From contig JACJIB010000005.1 of NCBI GenBank assembly GCA_014138645.1, forward strand, positions 124,001 through 188,000: a stretch of 64,000 nt of DNA, read 5' to 3'. Each line of letters begins with the position of its first letter. Position 1 is the stretch's first letter. A program made the translations under genes and the position numbers. The notes beneath the pieces are model-generated. The model saw only the letters and a program-made list of their open reading frames with translations. It was not told where the DNA came from and searched no databases. Shown one piece after another: positions 56,537 to 64,000 of the stretch. This stretch comes from Methylorubrum thiocyanatum (GTDB lineage: Bacteria; Pseudomonadota; Alphaproteobacteria; Rhizobiales; Beijerinckiaceae).

Positions 56537-56883
56537 GATCTGCGGCGTCCGGCACTCGGTCGTCTCCGCGCGCGGACCGGCCCGCCGCTCGTCTGCCCGC
56601 CGCTCCTCTGGAGGCGACGGCCGAACGCATCAAGCCCCGGGAGGGCCGATCAAGCGTGGCGGCTGTGTCATCTGTCGGTTCGTCGCGGGCGGGCATTCGA
56701 TTCGCCACGTCTCTCGGTCTGCCACGTTTCAAGGTTCCACGGACTGTAACCGGGGGAACGGCCGCCGGTTGCCGTTCGCTGAGGTCGCGGGTGGGCCTTG
56801 AAGCTCTATCCGACCGGCCTCACTTTCGCCTCTGCCCTATCGCCATGGTGGAACATTCTGGTTCTCCCAAGCCTGTCTGAACA
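56537..56883. other. Divergent region between the two sensor kinases
   Basis: 347 bp. Promoters of both kinases must lie here. A GGAAC (near 56756) followed 13 bases later by CGTT is shorter than the EcfG spacing, so not called as a promoter. No gene is supported. Confidence 0.4.
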
Positions 56884-59800
56884 ATGAACCCCGCCACGAC
56901 GAGCGAGCGAGAGGCGGCGCGCCTGCGCGCCTTGGACCGCTACGGGTTGCTCGATACGCCGCGCGAGCAGGACTTCGACGAGATCGCGGAGGCCGCCGCC
57001 GAGCTGTGCGAGACGCCGATCGCGGTCGTCAACCTCGTCGGCGACGGGCGGCAGTTCTTCAAGGCGGAGGTCGGCCTCGGCGTGCGCGAGACGCCGCTGG
57101 AGACCTCCTTCTGCCGGCAGGCCCTCCTGCACGACGACTTCCTCTACGTGCCTGATGCCGCGAGCGACCCGCGGTTTGCCGGCAATCCCCTCGTCCACGG
57201 CGCCGCCGGCCTGCGCTTCTATGCCGGCGCCCTGCTGAGGACCGCCGAGGGGCAGGCGATCGGGACCGTCTGCGTTCTCGACACCCGCGCGCGCCAGCTC
57301 TCGGAGCGGCAGCGCCGCGGCCTGGCGCGGCTCGCCCGCCAGGCCATGGCGCAGATGGAATTGCGGCGCGCCGTTCGGGAGCAGGCGGAGCAGCGCCTGC
57401 TGCACGAGCGCATCCTCGACAGCGCCACCGATTACGCGATCGTGGCGACCGATCCCCAGGGCCGCGTCACCCGCTGGAACGCAGGCGCCGAGCGTATCCT
57501 CGGCTGGAGCGAGGCCGAGATGCTGGGGCGGGCGATCGACGCCTTCTTCACGCCGGAGGATCGGGCCGGCGGCCGGCCCGAGGTCGAGATGCGTCTGGCC
57601 CGGGAGAATGGCAGCGCCCCGAACGAGCGCTGGCACCTGCGCCGGGACGGAACCCGCTTCTGGGCGTCGGGCGAGATGATGCCGCTGACCGCCGAAGACG
57701 GCGCGCTGATGGGCTACCTCAAGATCCTGCGCGACCGCACGGCGTCGCGCGCGTCCGAGGCGGCCCTGCGGGAGAGCGAGATGCGCTACCGCTCCCTGGT
57801 CGAGGTCAGTCCGCAGGTGGTCTGGTTCGGCGACGAGGCCGGCAACATCACCTACTGCAACGCCTATTGGTACGACTATACGGGCCTGCCCGCCGGCGAG
57901 ACCGGCGAGGCGAGCTGGATGGGGGTGATCCATCCCGACCACCGCGAGCGCGTCCGCGACACGTGGCTCGCGGCGGCACGGAGCCTGGGCGCCTACGAGG
58001 TCGAGTTCCCGCTTCGCCGCGGCGACGGGCAGTACCGCTGGTTCCTATCGCGGGCCCGGCCCGTGCGCGACGAGGCGGGTCGGCTCACGAGCTGGATCGG
58101 CACCACCCTCGACATCCACGAGCGCAAGGTGGCCGAGGAGCGCTTCGAGGCGCTCACCGAACTGGCGCCCGCCATCATCTGGTTCGGCAATCCGGACGGC
58201 AGCCTCAGCTACCTGAACGACCGCTGGTACGCCTATACCGGCCAGACCCCGGAACAGGCACTGCCCCTTGGATGGGGCGAGGTGATCCATCCGGACGACC
58301 TGCCCGGCCTGCTCGTGGCCTGGGAGACGGCGCGGGTCCACGAGATCGTCTACGACACCGAGGCGCGCCTGCGCCGCCACGACGGGCGCTACCGCTGGTT
58401 CCTGATCCGCGCCGAGCCGCTGAAGGACGCGAGCGGCACGGTGGTCGGCTGGCTCGGCAGCAACAGCGACATCCACGACCGGCGTCAGGCCGAGGAGGAT
58501 CTGCGCAAGGCGCGGGAGCAGTTGCATCTGGCCGTCGAGGCGACGGGCACCGGCATCTTCGACTACGACCTCGTCACTGACAGGCTCGAATGGGATGTCC
58601 GAACCCGTGCCCTGTTCGGCCTGCCGCCGGAGGCGCCGGTCAGCTACGATGTGTTCCTGGCCGGTCTCCACCCGGACGACCGGACCTGGGTCGATGCGGC
58701 GGTCAAGGCCGCGCTCGACCCGGCCGGCAGCGGCACCTACGACATCGCCTACCGCACCGTCGGGCTGGCGGACGGCGTCGAGCGCTGGGTGGCCGCGAAG
58801 GGACAGGCCTTCGTCGCCGGCGGCCGCGCCGTGCGCTTCATCGGCACCGCGCGCGACGTCACGCAGAGCCGGCGCGCCGAGCAGATCCTGCGCGAGACCG
58901 AGGAGCGCTACCGCCTCGCGGCGCGGGCCACCAACGACGCGATCTGGGACTGGAACCTCGCGACGAACCACGTCCTGTGGAACGAGGCGCTCACGGCCGC
59001 CTACGGCTACGCGCCGGAATCGGTCGAGCCGACCGGCGACTGGTGGATCGCCCATATCCATCCCGATGACCGGGGGCGGATCGATGCTTCGATCCACGCG
59101 GTCATCGACGGGACCGGCACCGCCTGGAGCGACGAGTACCGTTTCCGGCGCGCCGACGGCCGCTATGCCGACATCCTCGACCGGGGCTACGTCATCCGCG
59201 ACGGGCAAGGTGCGGCCGTGCGGATGATCGGGGCCATGCTCGACATCAGCGAGCGCAAGCGGGCCGAGGAGCATCAGCGCCTGCTCACGGGCGAACTGCA
59301 GCACCGGGTCAAGAACACGCTCGCCCTCGTCCAGGCGATCGCCAGCCAGACGTTTCGCAATGCGCTGGACCCGGAAGCGGCCCGCGAGGCGTTTGCCGCG
59401 CGGCTGATCTCGCTCGGGCGGGCGCACGACATCCTCACCCGGTCGAGCTGGACCGAGGCGCCCGTCCTCGAAGTCGTGGAGGGGGCGCTGGCCGTCCATC
59501 GCGGCGCCACCACGGCGCGCATCCGGGCGAGCGGACCGGCCGTGCTCCTCGGGGCCAAGGCGGCGCTCTCGCTCGCACTGGCTCTGCACGAACTTGCGAC
59601 CAACGCGGCCAAGTACGGCGCGCTTTCCAACGAGGCGGGCAGTATCGACCTGCGCTGGCACGTCGTCCACGAGGGCGACGTGCCCCGCTTCTGCCTGACA
59701 TGGTCGGAGCAGGGTGGTCCGCCGATCCTGACCCAGCCCTCGCGCCGCGGCTTCGGCTCGCGCCTGATCGAGCGCAGCTTCGCCGCCGAGGTCGGCGGCG

Positions 59801-59892
59801 AGGTCAAGCTCACCTACGCGCCGACGGGCCTCGTCTGCCGCCTGGAAGCGCCCCTCGCCTCCATGCAGGAGCCGCGCGACGAGGCCGCCTGA
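56884..59892 (+). CDS. HWE-family sensor histidine kinase with GAF and multiple PAS domains
   Basis: 1,002 aa, soluble. Order: GAF domain (about 22-162; NLVGDGRQFFKAEVGLG, FYAGALLRTAEGQAIGTVCVLD), five PAS/PAC regions (about 170-290, 300-418, 420-538, 540-660, 670-790), and HWE kinase domain (about 797-995) with LQHRVKNTLALVQAIASQTFR, LALALHELATNAAKYGAL and FGSRLIERSFAAEVGG. HWE kinases are abundant in alphaproteobacteria and often signal through PhyR-type general stress or light responses. The cognate regulator is not visible here. Confidence 0.93.
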   Translation: MNPATTSEREAARLRALDRYGLLDTPREQDFDEIAEAAAELCETPIAVVNLVGDGRQFFKAEVGLGVRETPLETSFCRQALLHDDFLYVPDAASDPRFAGNPLVHGAAGLRFYAGALLRTAEGQAIGTVCVLDTRARQLSERQRRGLARLARQAMAQMELRRAVREQAEQRLLHERILDSATDYAIVATDPQGRVTRWNAGAERILGWSEAEMLGRAIDAFFTPEDRAGGRPEVEMRLARENGSAPNERWHLRRDGTRFWASGEMMPLTAEDGALMGYLKILRDRTASRASEAALRESEMRYRSLVEVSPQVVWFGDEAGNITYCNAYWYDYTGLPAGETGEASWMGVIHPDHRERVRDTWLAAARSLGAYEVEFPLRRGDGQYRWFLSRARPVRDEAGRLTSWIGTTLDIHERKVAEERFEALTELAPAIIWFGNPDGSLSYLNDRWYAYTGQTPEQALPLGWGEVIHPDDLPGLLVAWETARVHEIVYDTEARLRRHDGRYRWFLIRAEPLKDASGTVVGWLGSNSDIHDRRQAEEDLRKAREQLHLAVEATGTGIFDYDLVTDRLEWDVRTRALFGLPPEAPVSYDVFLAGLHPDDRTWVDAAVKAALDPAGSGTYDIAYRTVGLADGVERWVAAKGQAFVAGGRAVRFIGTARDVTQSRRAEQILRETEERYRLAARATNDAIWDWNLATNHVLWNEALTAAYGYAPESVEPTGDWWIAHIHPDDRGRIDASIHAVIDGTGTAWSDEYRFRRADGRYADILDRGYVIRDGQGAAVRMIGAMLDISERKRAEEHQRLLTGELQHRVKNTLALVQAIASQTFRNALDPEAAREAFAARLISLGRAHDILTRSSWTEAPVLEVVEGALAVHRGATTARIRASGPAVLLGAKAALSLALALHELATNAAKYGALSNEAGSIDLRWHVVHEGDVPRFCLTWSEQGGPPILTQPSRRGFGSRLIERSFAAEVGGEVKLTYAPTGLVCRLEAPLASMQEPRDEAA

Positions 59893-60162
59893 AGGCAGGC
59901 CCGATCCCGCGGATGAACGGCCCGACCCGAGGCTCGGCCGAGCGCGGCGGGTCTCGGATCGAAGCCGTCCGTGCCCGATGACCCATCGTGCCGCGCGCGG
60001 TTGCGCGGCGAGGCCGGTATGCAAATGGCGCGGCTTGTGCATACCGACGCCATGCGATCTGATGCCGATCAAGAGGCCTGGGGCCCGGCATCGGACGGCG
60101 TCGCCGCCCCCGACGCGGCCTTCCGGCATCACCGACGGCTTCACCACGAGAGTACCCGCACG

Positions 60163-60894
60163 ATGAGACGCACCGCCCTCTTCGCCGCCTTCCTCGCCCT
60201 CGCCGCGCCGGCCGGCGCCCACGACCTCTGGCTCGATCCCACGGGCAGCGGCGTGCAGATCCTCTACGGCCACCCGCACGAGCCGGAACTGCCGAGCGCG
60301 GGCAAGCTGATGAGCCTGACCGCCTACGAGCCCGCCGGCGCGGTGGTGCTGAAGGCGAAGCTGGACGCCGGCCCGGCACCGGCCCTGAGGGCCGCGCATC
60401 AGGGCGATGCGCTGTTCGCGGCGGCCTACGACAACGGCTACTGGGTGCGCCTGCCCGACGGCAGCTACCGCAACGCCAGCAAGCGGATGCTGCCGCAGGC
60501 CGACAAGAGCCTGTGGTCGGTCAAGTTCGCCAAGGCCGTCTCCGGTCCGACGGCGCCGTGGGACAAGGTCGTCGGCCAGCCGCTGGAGATCGTCCCGCTG
60601 GAGGCGCCGTCGGCGGCCGCGGGCCAGATCCGGGTGCGGGTGCTGTTCGAGGGCCGTCCGCTCGGCGGGGCGGGCGTGGTGGCCACCGACGGCGTGACCT
60701 TCAAGAGCGAGGCGGATCAGGCCCGGGCGACGACGGATGCGGAGGGCGTGGCGGTGGTGCCGCTGCGCCGAGCGGGTCCGCAGGTGCTCGGCGTCAGCCA
60801 CCGGGTCACCCCCTCGCAGACGCCGACGCTCGCCGATGCGGACAGCTACGGCGCGACGCTCGCCTTCACCGTGACCGACCCGAAGACCAACTGA
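60163..60894 (+). CDS. DUF4198-family exported protein
   Basis: 243 aa, signal peptide MRRTALFAAFLALAAPAGA, then HDLWLDPTGSGVQILYGHPHEPELPSAGKL typical of DUF4198. Members are often encoded with nickel/cobalt transport, and the N-terminal HDLWL is a likely metal-binding start; no permease is next to it here. A role in metal supply to the urease 8-12 kb away is conjecture. Confidence 0.85.
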   Translation: MRRTALFAAFLALAAPAGAHDLWLDPTGSGVQILYGHPHEPELPSAGKLMSLTAYEPAGAVVLKAKLDAGPAPALRAAHQGDALFAAAYDNGYWVRLPDGSYRNASKRMLPQADKSLWSVKFAKAVSGPTAPWDKVVGQPLEIVPLEAPSAAAGQIRVRVLFEGRPLGGAGVVATDGVTFKSEADQARATTDAEGVAVVPLRRAGPQVLGVSHRVTPSQTPTLADADSYGATLAFTVTDPKTN

Positions 60895-61175
60895 GCCTCG
60901 CGCGGTCGCCCCGGTGGCGTCGGCCTCCGCGGCCTTCGTCACCCGCGCGACCGTTGCGCTGCGGCGGTGGATCCGGCCGCCTTTGCGCCCCGTTCCTCAC
61001 CCGCGTCCGATCCGGTCCCGGTCCTGTCGCGACCGGGTCGCCCGCACGCGCCGTGAACCCGCCGCGGCCCGGGTGCGGGCAGCCGATCTCACGGATCCGC
61101 AGCCCGGCCCACAGCCCGACCCGCTGCGCCTCCCGAAGGCCGATGAGCCGCGCCTCGGCTCGAACCGGTTCGTCG

Positions 61176-61571
61176 TCAACGTCCGTCGCCTGATCGACGG
61201 AGCCTCGCTCGGGGACAGGCCGAGGGGCAGGCCCCCTTCTTGGCCGGGACAGAGGCACTGTCCCGGCTCGCACGACCCCAGTCGATCTCGCCGGCCGCGT
61301 GCATCCGCTTCAGCAGCACCTGATGCAGCCGTGCCCACACGCCGGCGGCCTGCCAATCGCGCAGGCGGCGCCAGCAACTCATCTCGCAGCCGCAGCCCAT
61401 CTCGGCCGGCAGCATCTCCCAGGGCAGGCCGGACCGCAGCACGAACAGGATGCCGGTCAGCGCCGCCCGATTGTCGATCGAAGGCCGGCCGCCCTTCGGA
61501 CGAGGCTGAGGCGTCGGCAGAAGCGGAGCGATCTCACGCCAGAGATCGGCGGGCAGAAGCGGTCGAGCCAT
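61176..61571 (-). pseudogene. IS5-family transposase remnant (N-terminal part)
   Basis: 131 aa similar to the first part of IS5/IS427-type transposases: LPADLWREIAPLLPTPQPRPKGGRPSIDNRAALTGILFVLRSGLPWEMLPAEMGCGCEMSCWRRLRDWQAAGVWARLHQVLLKR. After ASVPAKKG the sequence leaves the family and ends in an Arg-rich tail; the DDE catalytic half is missing. So this is a decayed insertion. A possible outer end lies near 61610-61629 (GTTAGGCGTTCTTAG). Confidence 0.8.
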
Positions 61572-61843
61572 CCCAACCCACGCACGCCCAGGCGATCCGT
61601 GCCTGTTCTGTTAGGCGTTCTTAGCCGTCTCCGACCCGGTCGCGTGAGGCTGGCGCTGTCGTTGCTCGATGACAGGGACCGCGCCCATGCCTGTCTCGGT
61701 CGGAAGGGGAGGGCCTGTCCTCACTTAATCCGAACGCATCAGGCGGTGGTCGGCCCGGGACTGGCACGTGACCTGCTCAGCAACCGGCATCCCGCGCCTC
61801 CCCCGGCGGAGGAGCGTGCGCGCACGTTCGGAGCAGGTCCCCT

Positions 61844-63241
61844 ATGGTGTCGATGGCGTCTTCCCCGCCGGCCGGTGCGGCCGAGATCGAGCGTCGGCCG
61901 CCCGAGCCCGAGGGACGGGTTCCCCGCGCGGCCCTCGGCCTTCTCGGGCTGCAGCACGTGCTCGTGATGTATGCGGGCGCCGTGGCGATCCCGCTCATCA
62001 TCGGCCGGGCGCTCAAACTGCCGCCCGAGCAGGTCGCCATGCTGGTCAGCGCCGATCTGTTCGCCTGCGGCATCGTCACGCTGATCCAGAGCTGGGGCCT
62101 GCCCGGCATTGGCATCCGTATGCCGGTGATGATGGGCGTGACCTTCGCGGCCGTCGGCCCGATGCTCTCCATGGGGGTGAACCCGGCGATCGGCCTCACC
62201 GGCATCTACGGCGCCGTCATCGCCTCCGGTCTGTTCGGCCTCCTGGCGGCCCCGCTGATCGGACGCCTCCTGCCGCTGTTCCCGCCGGTCGTGACCGGCA
62301 CCATCATCCTCGTCATCGGCATCTCGCTGATGCGCGTCGGCGTGAACTGGGCCGCCGGCGGCGTCGGCAACCCGAACTACGGTGCGCCCCTCTATCTCGG
62401 CATCGCGGCCTTCGTGCTCTGCGCGATCCTCGCCATCACCCGCTACGCCACCGGCTTCGTCGCCTCGGCCTCGGTGCTGATCGGGATCGCGCTCGGCATG
62501 GTCCTGGCCGGCTTGGCCGGGCTGGTGGAGCTCGACCGCGTCGCTGCGGCGCCCTGGTTCGACATCGTGCGCCCCTTCGCCTTCGGCTGGCCGACCTTCG
62601 ATCCGGTCTCGATCGTCACCCTGTGCCTCGTGATGATCGTCGTGATGATCGAGTCCACCGGCATGTTCCTGGCGCTGTCGCAGATCACCGCCGACCCGGT
62701 CGACGAGACGCGGCTGACCCGGGGGCTGCGCGCGGACGGGCTCGGCACCGTCATCGGCGGCGTCTTCAACACGTTTCCCTACACCTCGTTCTCGCAGAAT
62801 ATCGGACTCGTCGGCGTCACCGGCGTCCGCTCGCGCTGGGTGACGGTGGCCGCGGGCTTCATCATGCTCGGCCTCGGGCTCGTCCCGAAGCTCGCGGCCC
62901 TGGTCGAGGCCGTGCCGCAATGCGTGCTCGGCGGGGCCGGCCTCGTGATGTTCGGCATGGTCGGCGCCACCGGCACGCGCATCCTCGGCGGCGTCGATTT
63001 CGCGCGCAACCGCAACAACCTGTTCGTCGTCGCGGTCTCGGTCGGCTTCGGCATGATCCCGCTCGTCGCGCCGAACTTCTTCAAGCAGATGCCGCACGCG
63101 CTGCATCCCCTGCTGGAATCGGGCATCCTGCTCGCCGCGATCTCGGCGGTGGGACTGAACCTGTTCTTCAACGGGTTCGGCGACCGCGCGGCCTCCCGCG
63201 AGGCGGCGATCCGTCAGGCCGAGGTCGCCCAGGCCCATTGA
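61844..63241 (+). CDS. Uracil/xanthine/urate permease (NCS2 family)
   Basis: 465 aa with 12-14 hydrophobic helices. LGLLGLQHVLVMYAGAVAIPLIIGRAL, GIGIRMPVMMGVTFAAVGPM and NTFPYTSFSQNIGLVGVTGVRSRWV are the NCS2 signature; the family moves xanthine or uric acid with H+ or Na+. Followed by genes for an AtzH/HpxZ-like protein and an amidase, supporting urate or ureide use. The true ligand is not proven. A start 3 codons in (MASSPPAGA) is an alternative. Confidence 0.9.
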   Translation: MVSMASSPPAGAAEIERRPPEPEGRVPRAALGLLGLQHVLVMYAGAVAIPLIIGRALKLPPEQVAMLVSADLFACGIVTLIQSWGLPGIGIRMPVMMGVTFAAVGPMLSMGVNPAIGLTGIYGAVIASGLFGLLAAPLIGRLLPLFPPVVTGTIILVIGISLMRVGVNWAAGGVGNPNYGAPLYLGIAAFVLCAILAITRYATGFVASASVLIGIALGMVLAGLAGLVELDRVAAAPWFDIVRPFAFGWPTFDPVSIVTLCLVMIVVMIESTGMFLALSQITADPVDETRLTRGLRADGLGTVIGGVFNTFPYTSFSQNIGLVGVTGVRSRWVTVAAGFIMLGLGLVPKLAALVEAVPQCVLGGAGLVMFGMVGATGTRILGGVDFARNRNNLFVVAVSVGFGMIPLVAPNFFKQMPHALHPLLESGILLAAISAVGLNLFFNGFGDRAASREAAIRQAEVAQAH

Positions 63242-63331
63242 CGTCGCCCCGGCAGGGGCCGAGCCGCCTGTCGCCGGCAGGGATCGGGCGGTCTGAAACG
63301 GCGGCCGGCCCGTGCCATCCGGGCGGGCGCG

Positions 63332-63739
63332 TCAGGGGCGGCTCGCGCCCTCGTCGGGGGCGTCGTCGATGACGCTGACATGGGCCGCCACCACCTTCCA
63401 GCCGTCGGGGAAGCGCAGCCAAGTCTGGCTCTGACGTCCGACGCGGCCGGGGGCGCCCTCGCGCCGGAACAGCGTCATCGCCACGGCGCAGTCGCGGCCG
63501 AAGGTGGTGATGACGGTGCCCTCAAGCGCGCGGGCGAGGCCCTGCGCCGGCCGCGCCCGGCGGAAGGCGCGGATCGCGTCCATGCCGTAGAGGTTCTCCG
63601 CCGCGCCGTAGCGGATCGTGCGGGGATCGTCGTGGAACAGCCGTTCGAGCGTCGCGACGTCGTTGCTCACGAGCGCCGCCTCGTAGGTCGCGAAGACCCG
63701 CTCGACCTCGGCCTTCACCGCGGGATCGTCGATGACCAT
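63332..63739 (-). CDS. AtzH/HpxZ-like NTF2-fold protein
   Basis: 135 aa: MVIDDPAVKAEVERVFATYEAALVSNDVATLERLFHDDPRTIRYGAAENLYGMDAIRAFRRARPAQGL, the AtzH / HpxZ signature (DUF3225). HpxZ is linked to oxalurate/allantoin breakdown; AtzH assists biuret/1-carboxybiuret hydrolysis with AtzE. Its start overlaps the amidase stop by 25 bp, so both are coupled. Confidence 0.88.
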   Translation of the reverse strand: MVIDDPAVKAEVERVFATYEAALVSNDVATLERLFHDDPRTIRYGAAENLYGMDAIRAFRRARPAQGLARALEGTVITTFGRDCAVAMTLFRREGAPGRVGRQSQTWLRFPDGWKVVAAHVSVIDDAPDEGASRP

Positions 63740-64000
63740 CGCGTCTCGTCCAAGGTCGCGACCGGCGCCCGGACCGCGCCCTCGCGTTCGAGGTGCCGCG
63801 CCACCCGCAGGCAGAGCGCCTCGTTCCAGGGCGCGGCGATGACCTGCACGCCGAGCGGCAGGCCGCCGTCGAGCCAGACCGGCACCGCGGCGACAGGCAG
63901 GCCGATGAAGGAGATCGGCTGCGTGAACACGCCGATATTGGGCCGCACCGGGAGTTCGACGCCGTCCAGCACAAAGGTGGTTTGGCCGGCGCGCAGAGCC
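63715..64000 (-). CDS. Amidase (AtzE-like), C-terminal part only
   Basis: About 95 C-terminal residues of an amidase-signature hydrolase: RPNIGVFTQPISFIGLPVAAVPVWLDGGLPLGVQVIAAPWNEALCLRVARHLE is the conserved end of the family. The catalytic Ser-Ser-Lys region is beyond the window. The overlap with the AtzH/HpxZ-like gene indicates an AtzE-type partner. Confidence 0.85.
   Translation of the reverse strand, partial: ALRAGQTTFVLDGVELPVRPNIGVFTQPISFIGLPVAAVPVWLDGGLPLGVQVIAAPWNEALCLRVARHLEREGAVRAPVATLDETRWSSTIPR

Noticed and set aside
56700..56800. EcfG promoter before the HWE kinase
   Set aside because: GGAAC and CGTT are present but the spacing is about 13 bp, outside the usual range.

Overview
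The window is high-GC alphaproteobacterial chromosome. The ChvI/ChvG-HprK-EIIA-HPr block, HWE-type histidine kinase, two oxalate (formyl-CoA/oxalyl-CoA) gene groups, a urease operon and several Methylobacterium-style intergenic palindromes point to Methylobacterium/Methylorubrum (Hyphomicrobiales). This assignment is inferred from gene content, not from a database match. No rRNA, tRNA, CRISPR array, prophage or plasmid functions were seen.

Layout. 0-3.5 kb: metal RND efflux pump (CusA/CzcA-type pump cut by the window edge, with its periplasmic adaptor). 3.8-6.5 kb: LepA and a HugZ-like haem/flavin-binding protein. 7.1-11.2 kb: ChvI/ChvG two-component system followed by a permease-less regulatory PTS (HprK, EIIA-Man, HPr). 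11.4-18.6 kb: three consecutive glycosyltransferases, a group of tiny disordered proteins, then a GT2 glycosyltransferase and a PIG-L deacetylase. 18.6-20.5 kb: queE-queD-queC for preQ0. 20.7-23.6 kb: a D,D-carboxypeptidase with an Ala/Lys tail and a CobW-type metallochaperone.

23.8-40.6 kb is the most interesting part, an oxalate locus. It holds a GntR/FCD regulator, two formyl-CoA transferases, two OxlT-like oxalate/formate antiporters of equal length, oxalyl-CoA decarboxylase, a CBS-domain protein, an unrecognised 97-aa protein, a 629-aa P-loop protein of unknown function, a PAS protein, an OsmC-family protein and a SnoaL-like protein. Six copies of one composite operator (consensus TGGYAT-N5-ATRCCA, containing a TGGTATRCCA palindrome plus a third half-site 7 bp away) lie in front of these genes and define a probable regulon. 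The CBS / 97-aa / P-loop operon sits behind one of these sites and is the best candidate here for an undescribed function connected with oxalate use.

40.7-54 kb: two paralogous L,D-transpeptidase-fold DUF2778 (Tlde1-like) proteins flank a cobalamin riboswitch with its TonB-dependent receptor and a translationally coupled membrane acyltransferase-like protein, a lone urea-binding protein UrtA, and a urease operon in the order ureE-F-AB(fused)-C-G-D. 54-60 kb: two large divergent sensor kinases. 60-64 kb: a DUF4198 exported protein, an IS5-type transposase remnant, a urate/xanthine permease, and an AtzH/HpxZ-like protein overlapping an amidase cut by the window edge. Together the urease, UrtA, purine permease and amidase suggest scavenging of organic nitrogen, while the 24-40 kb block handles oxalate.
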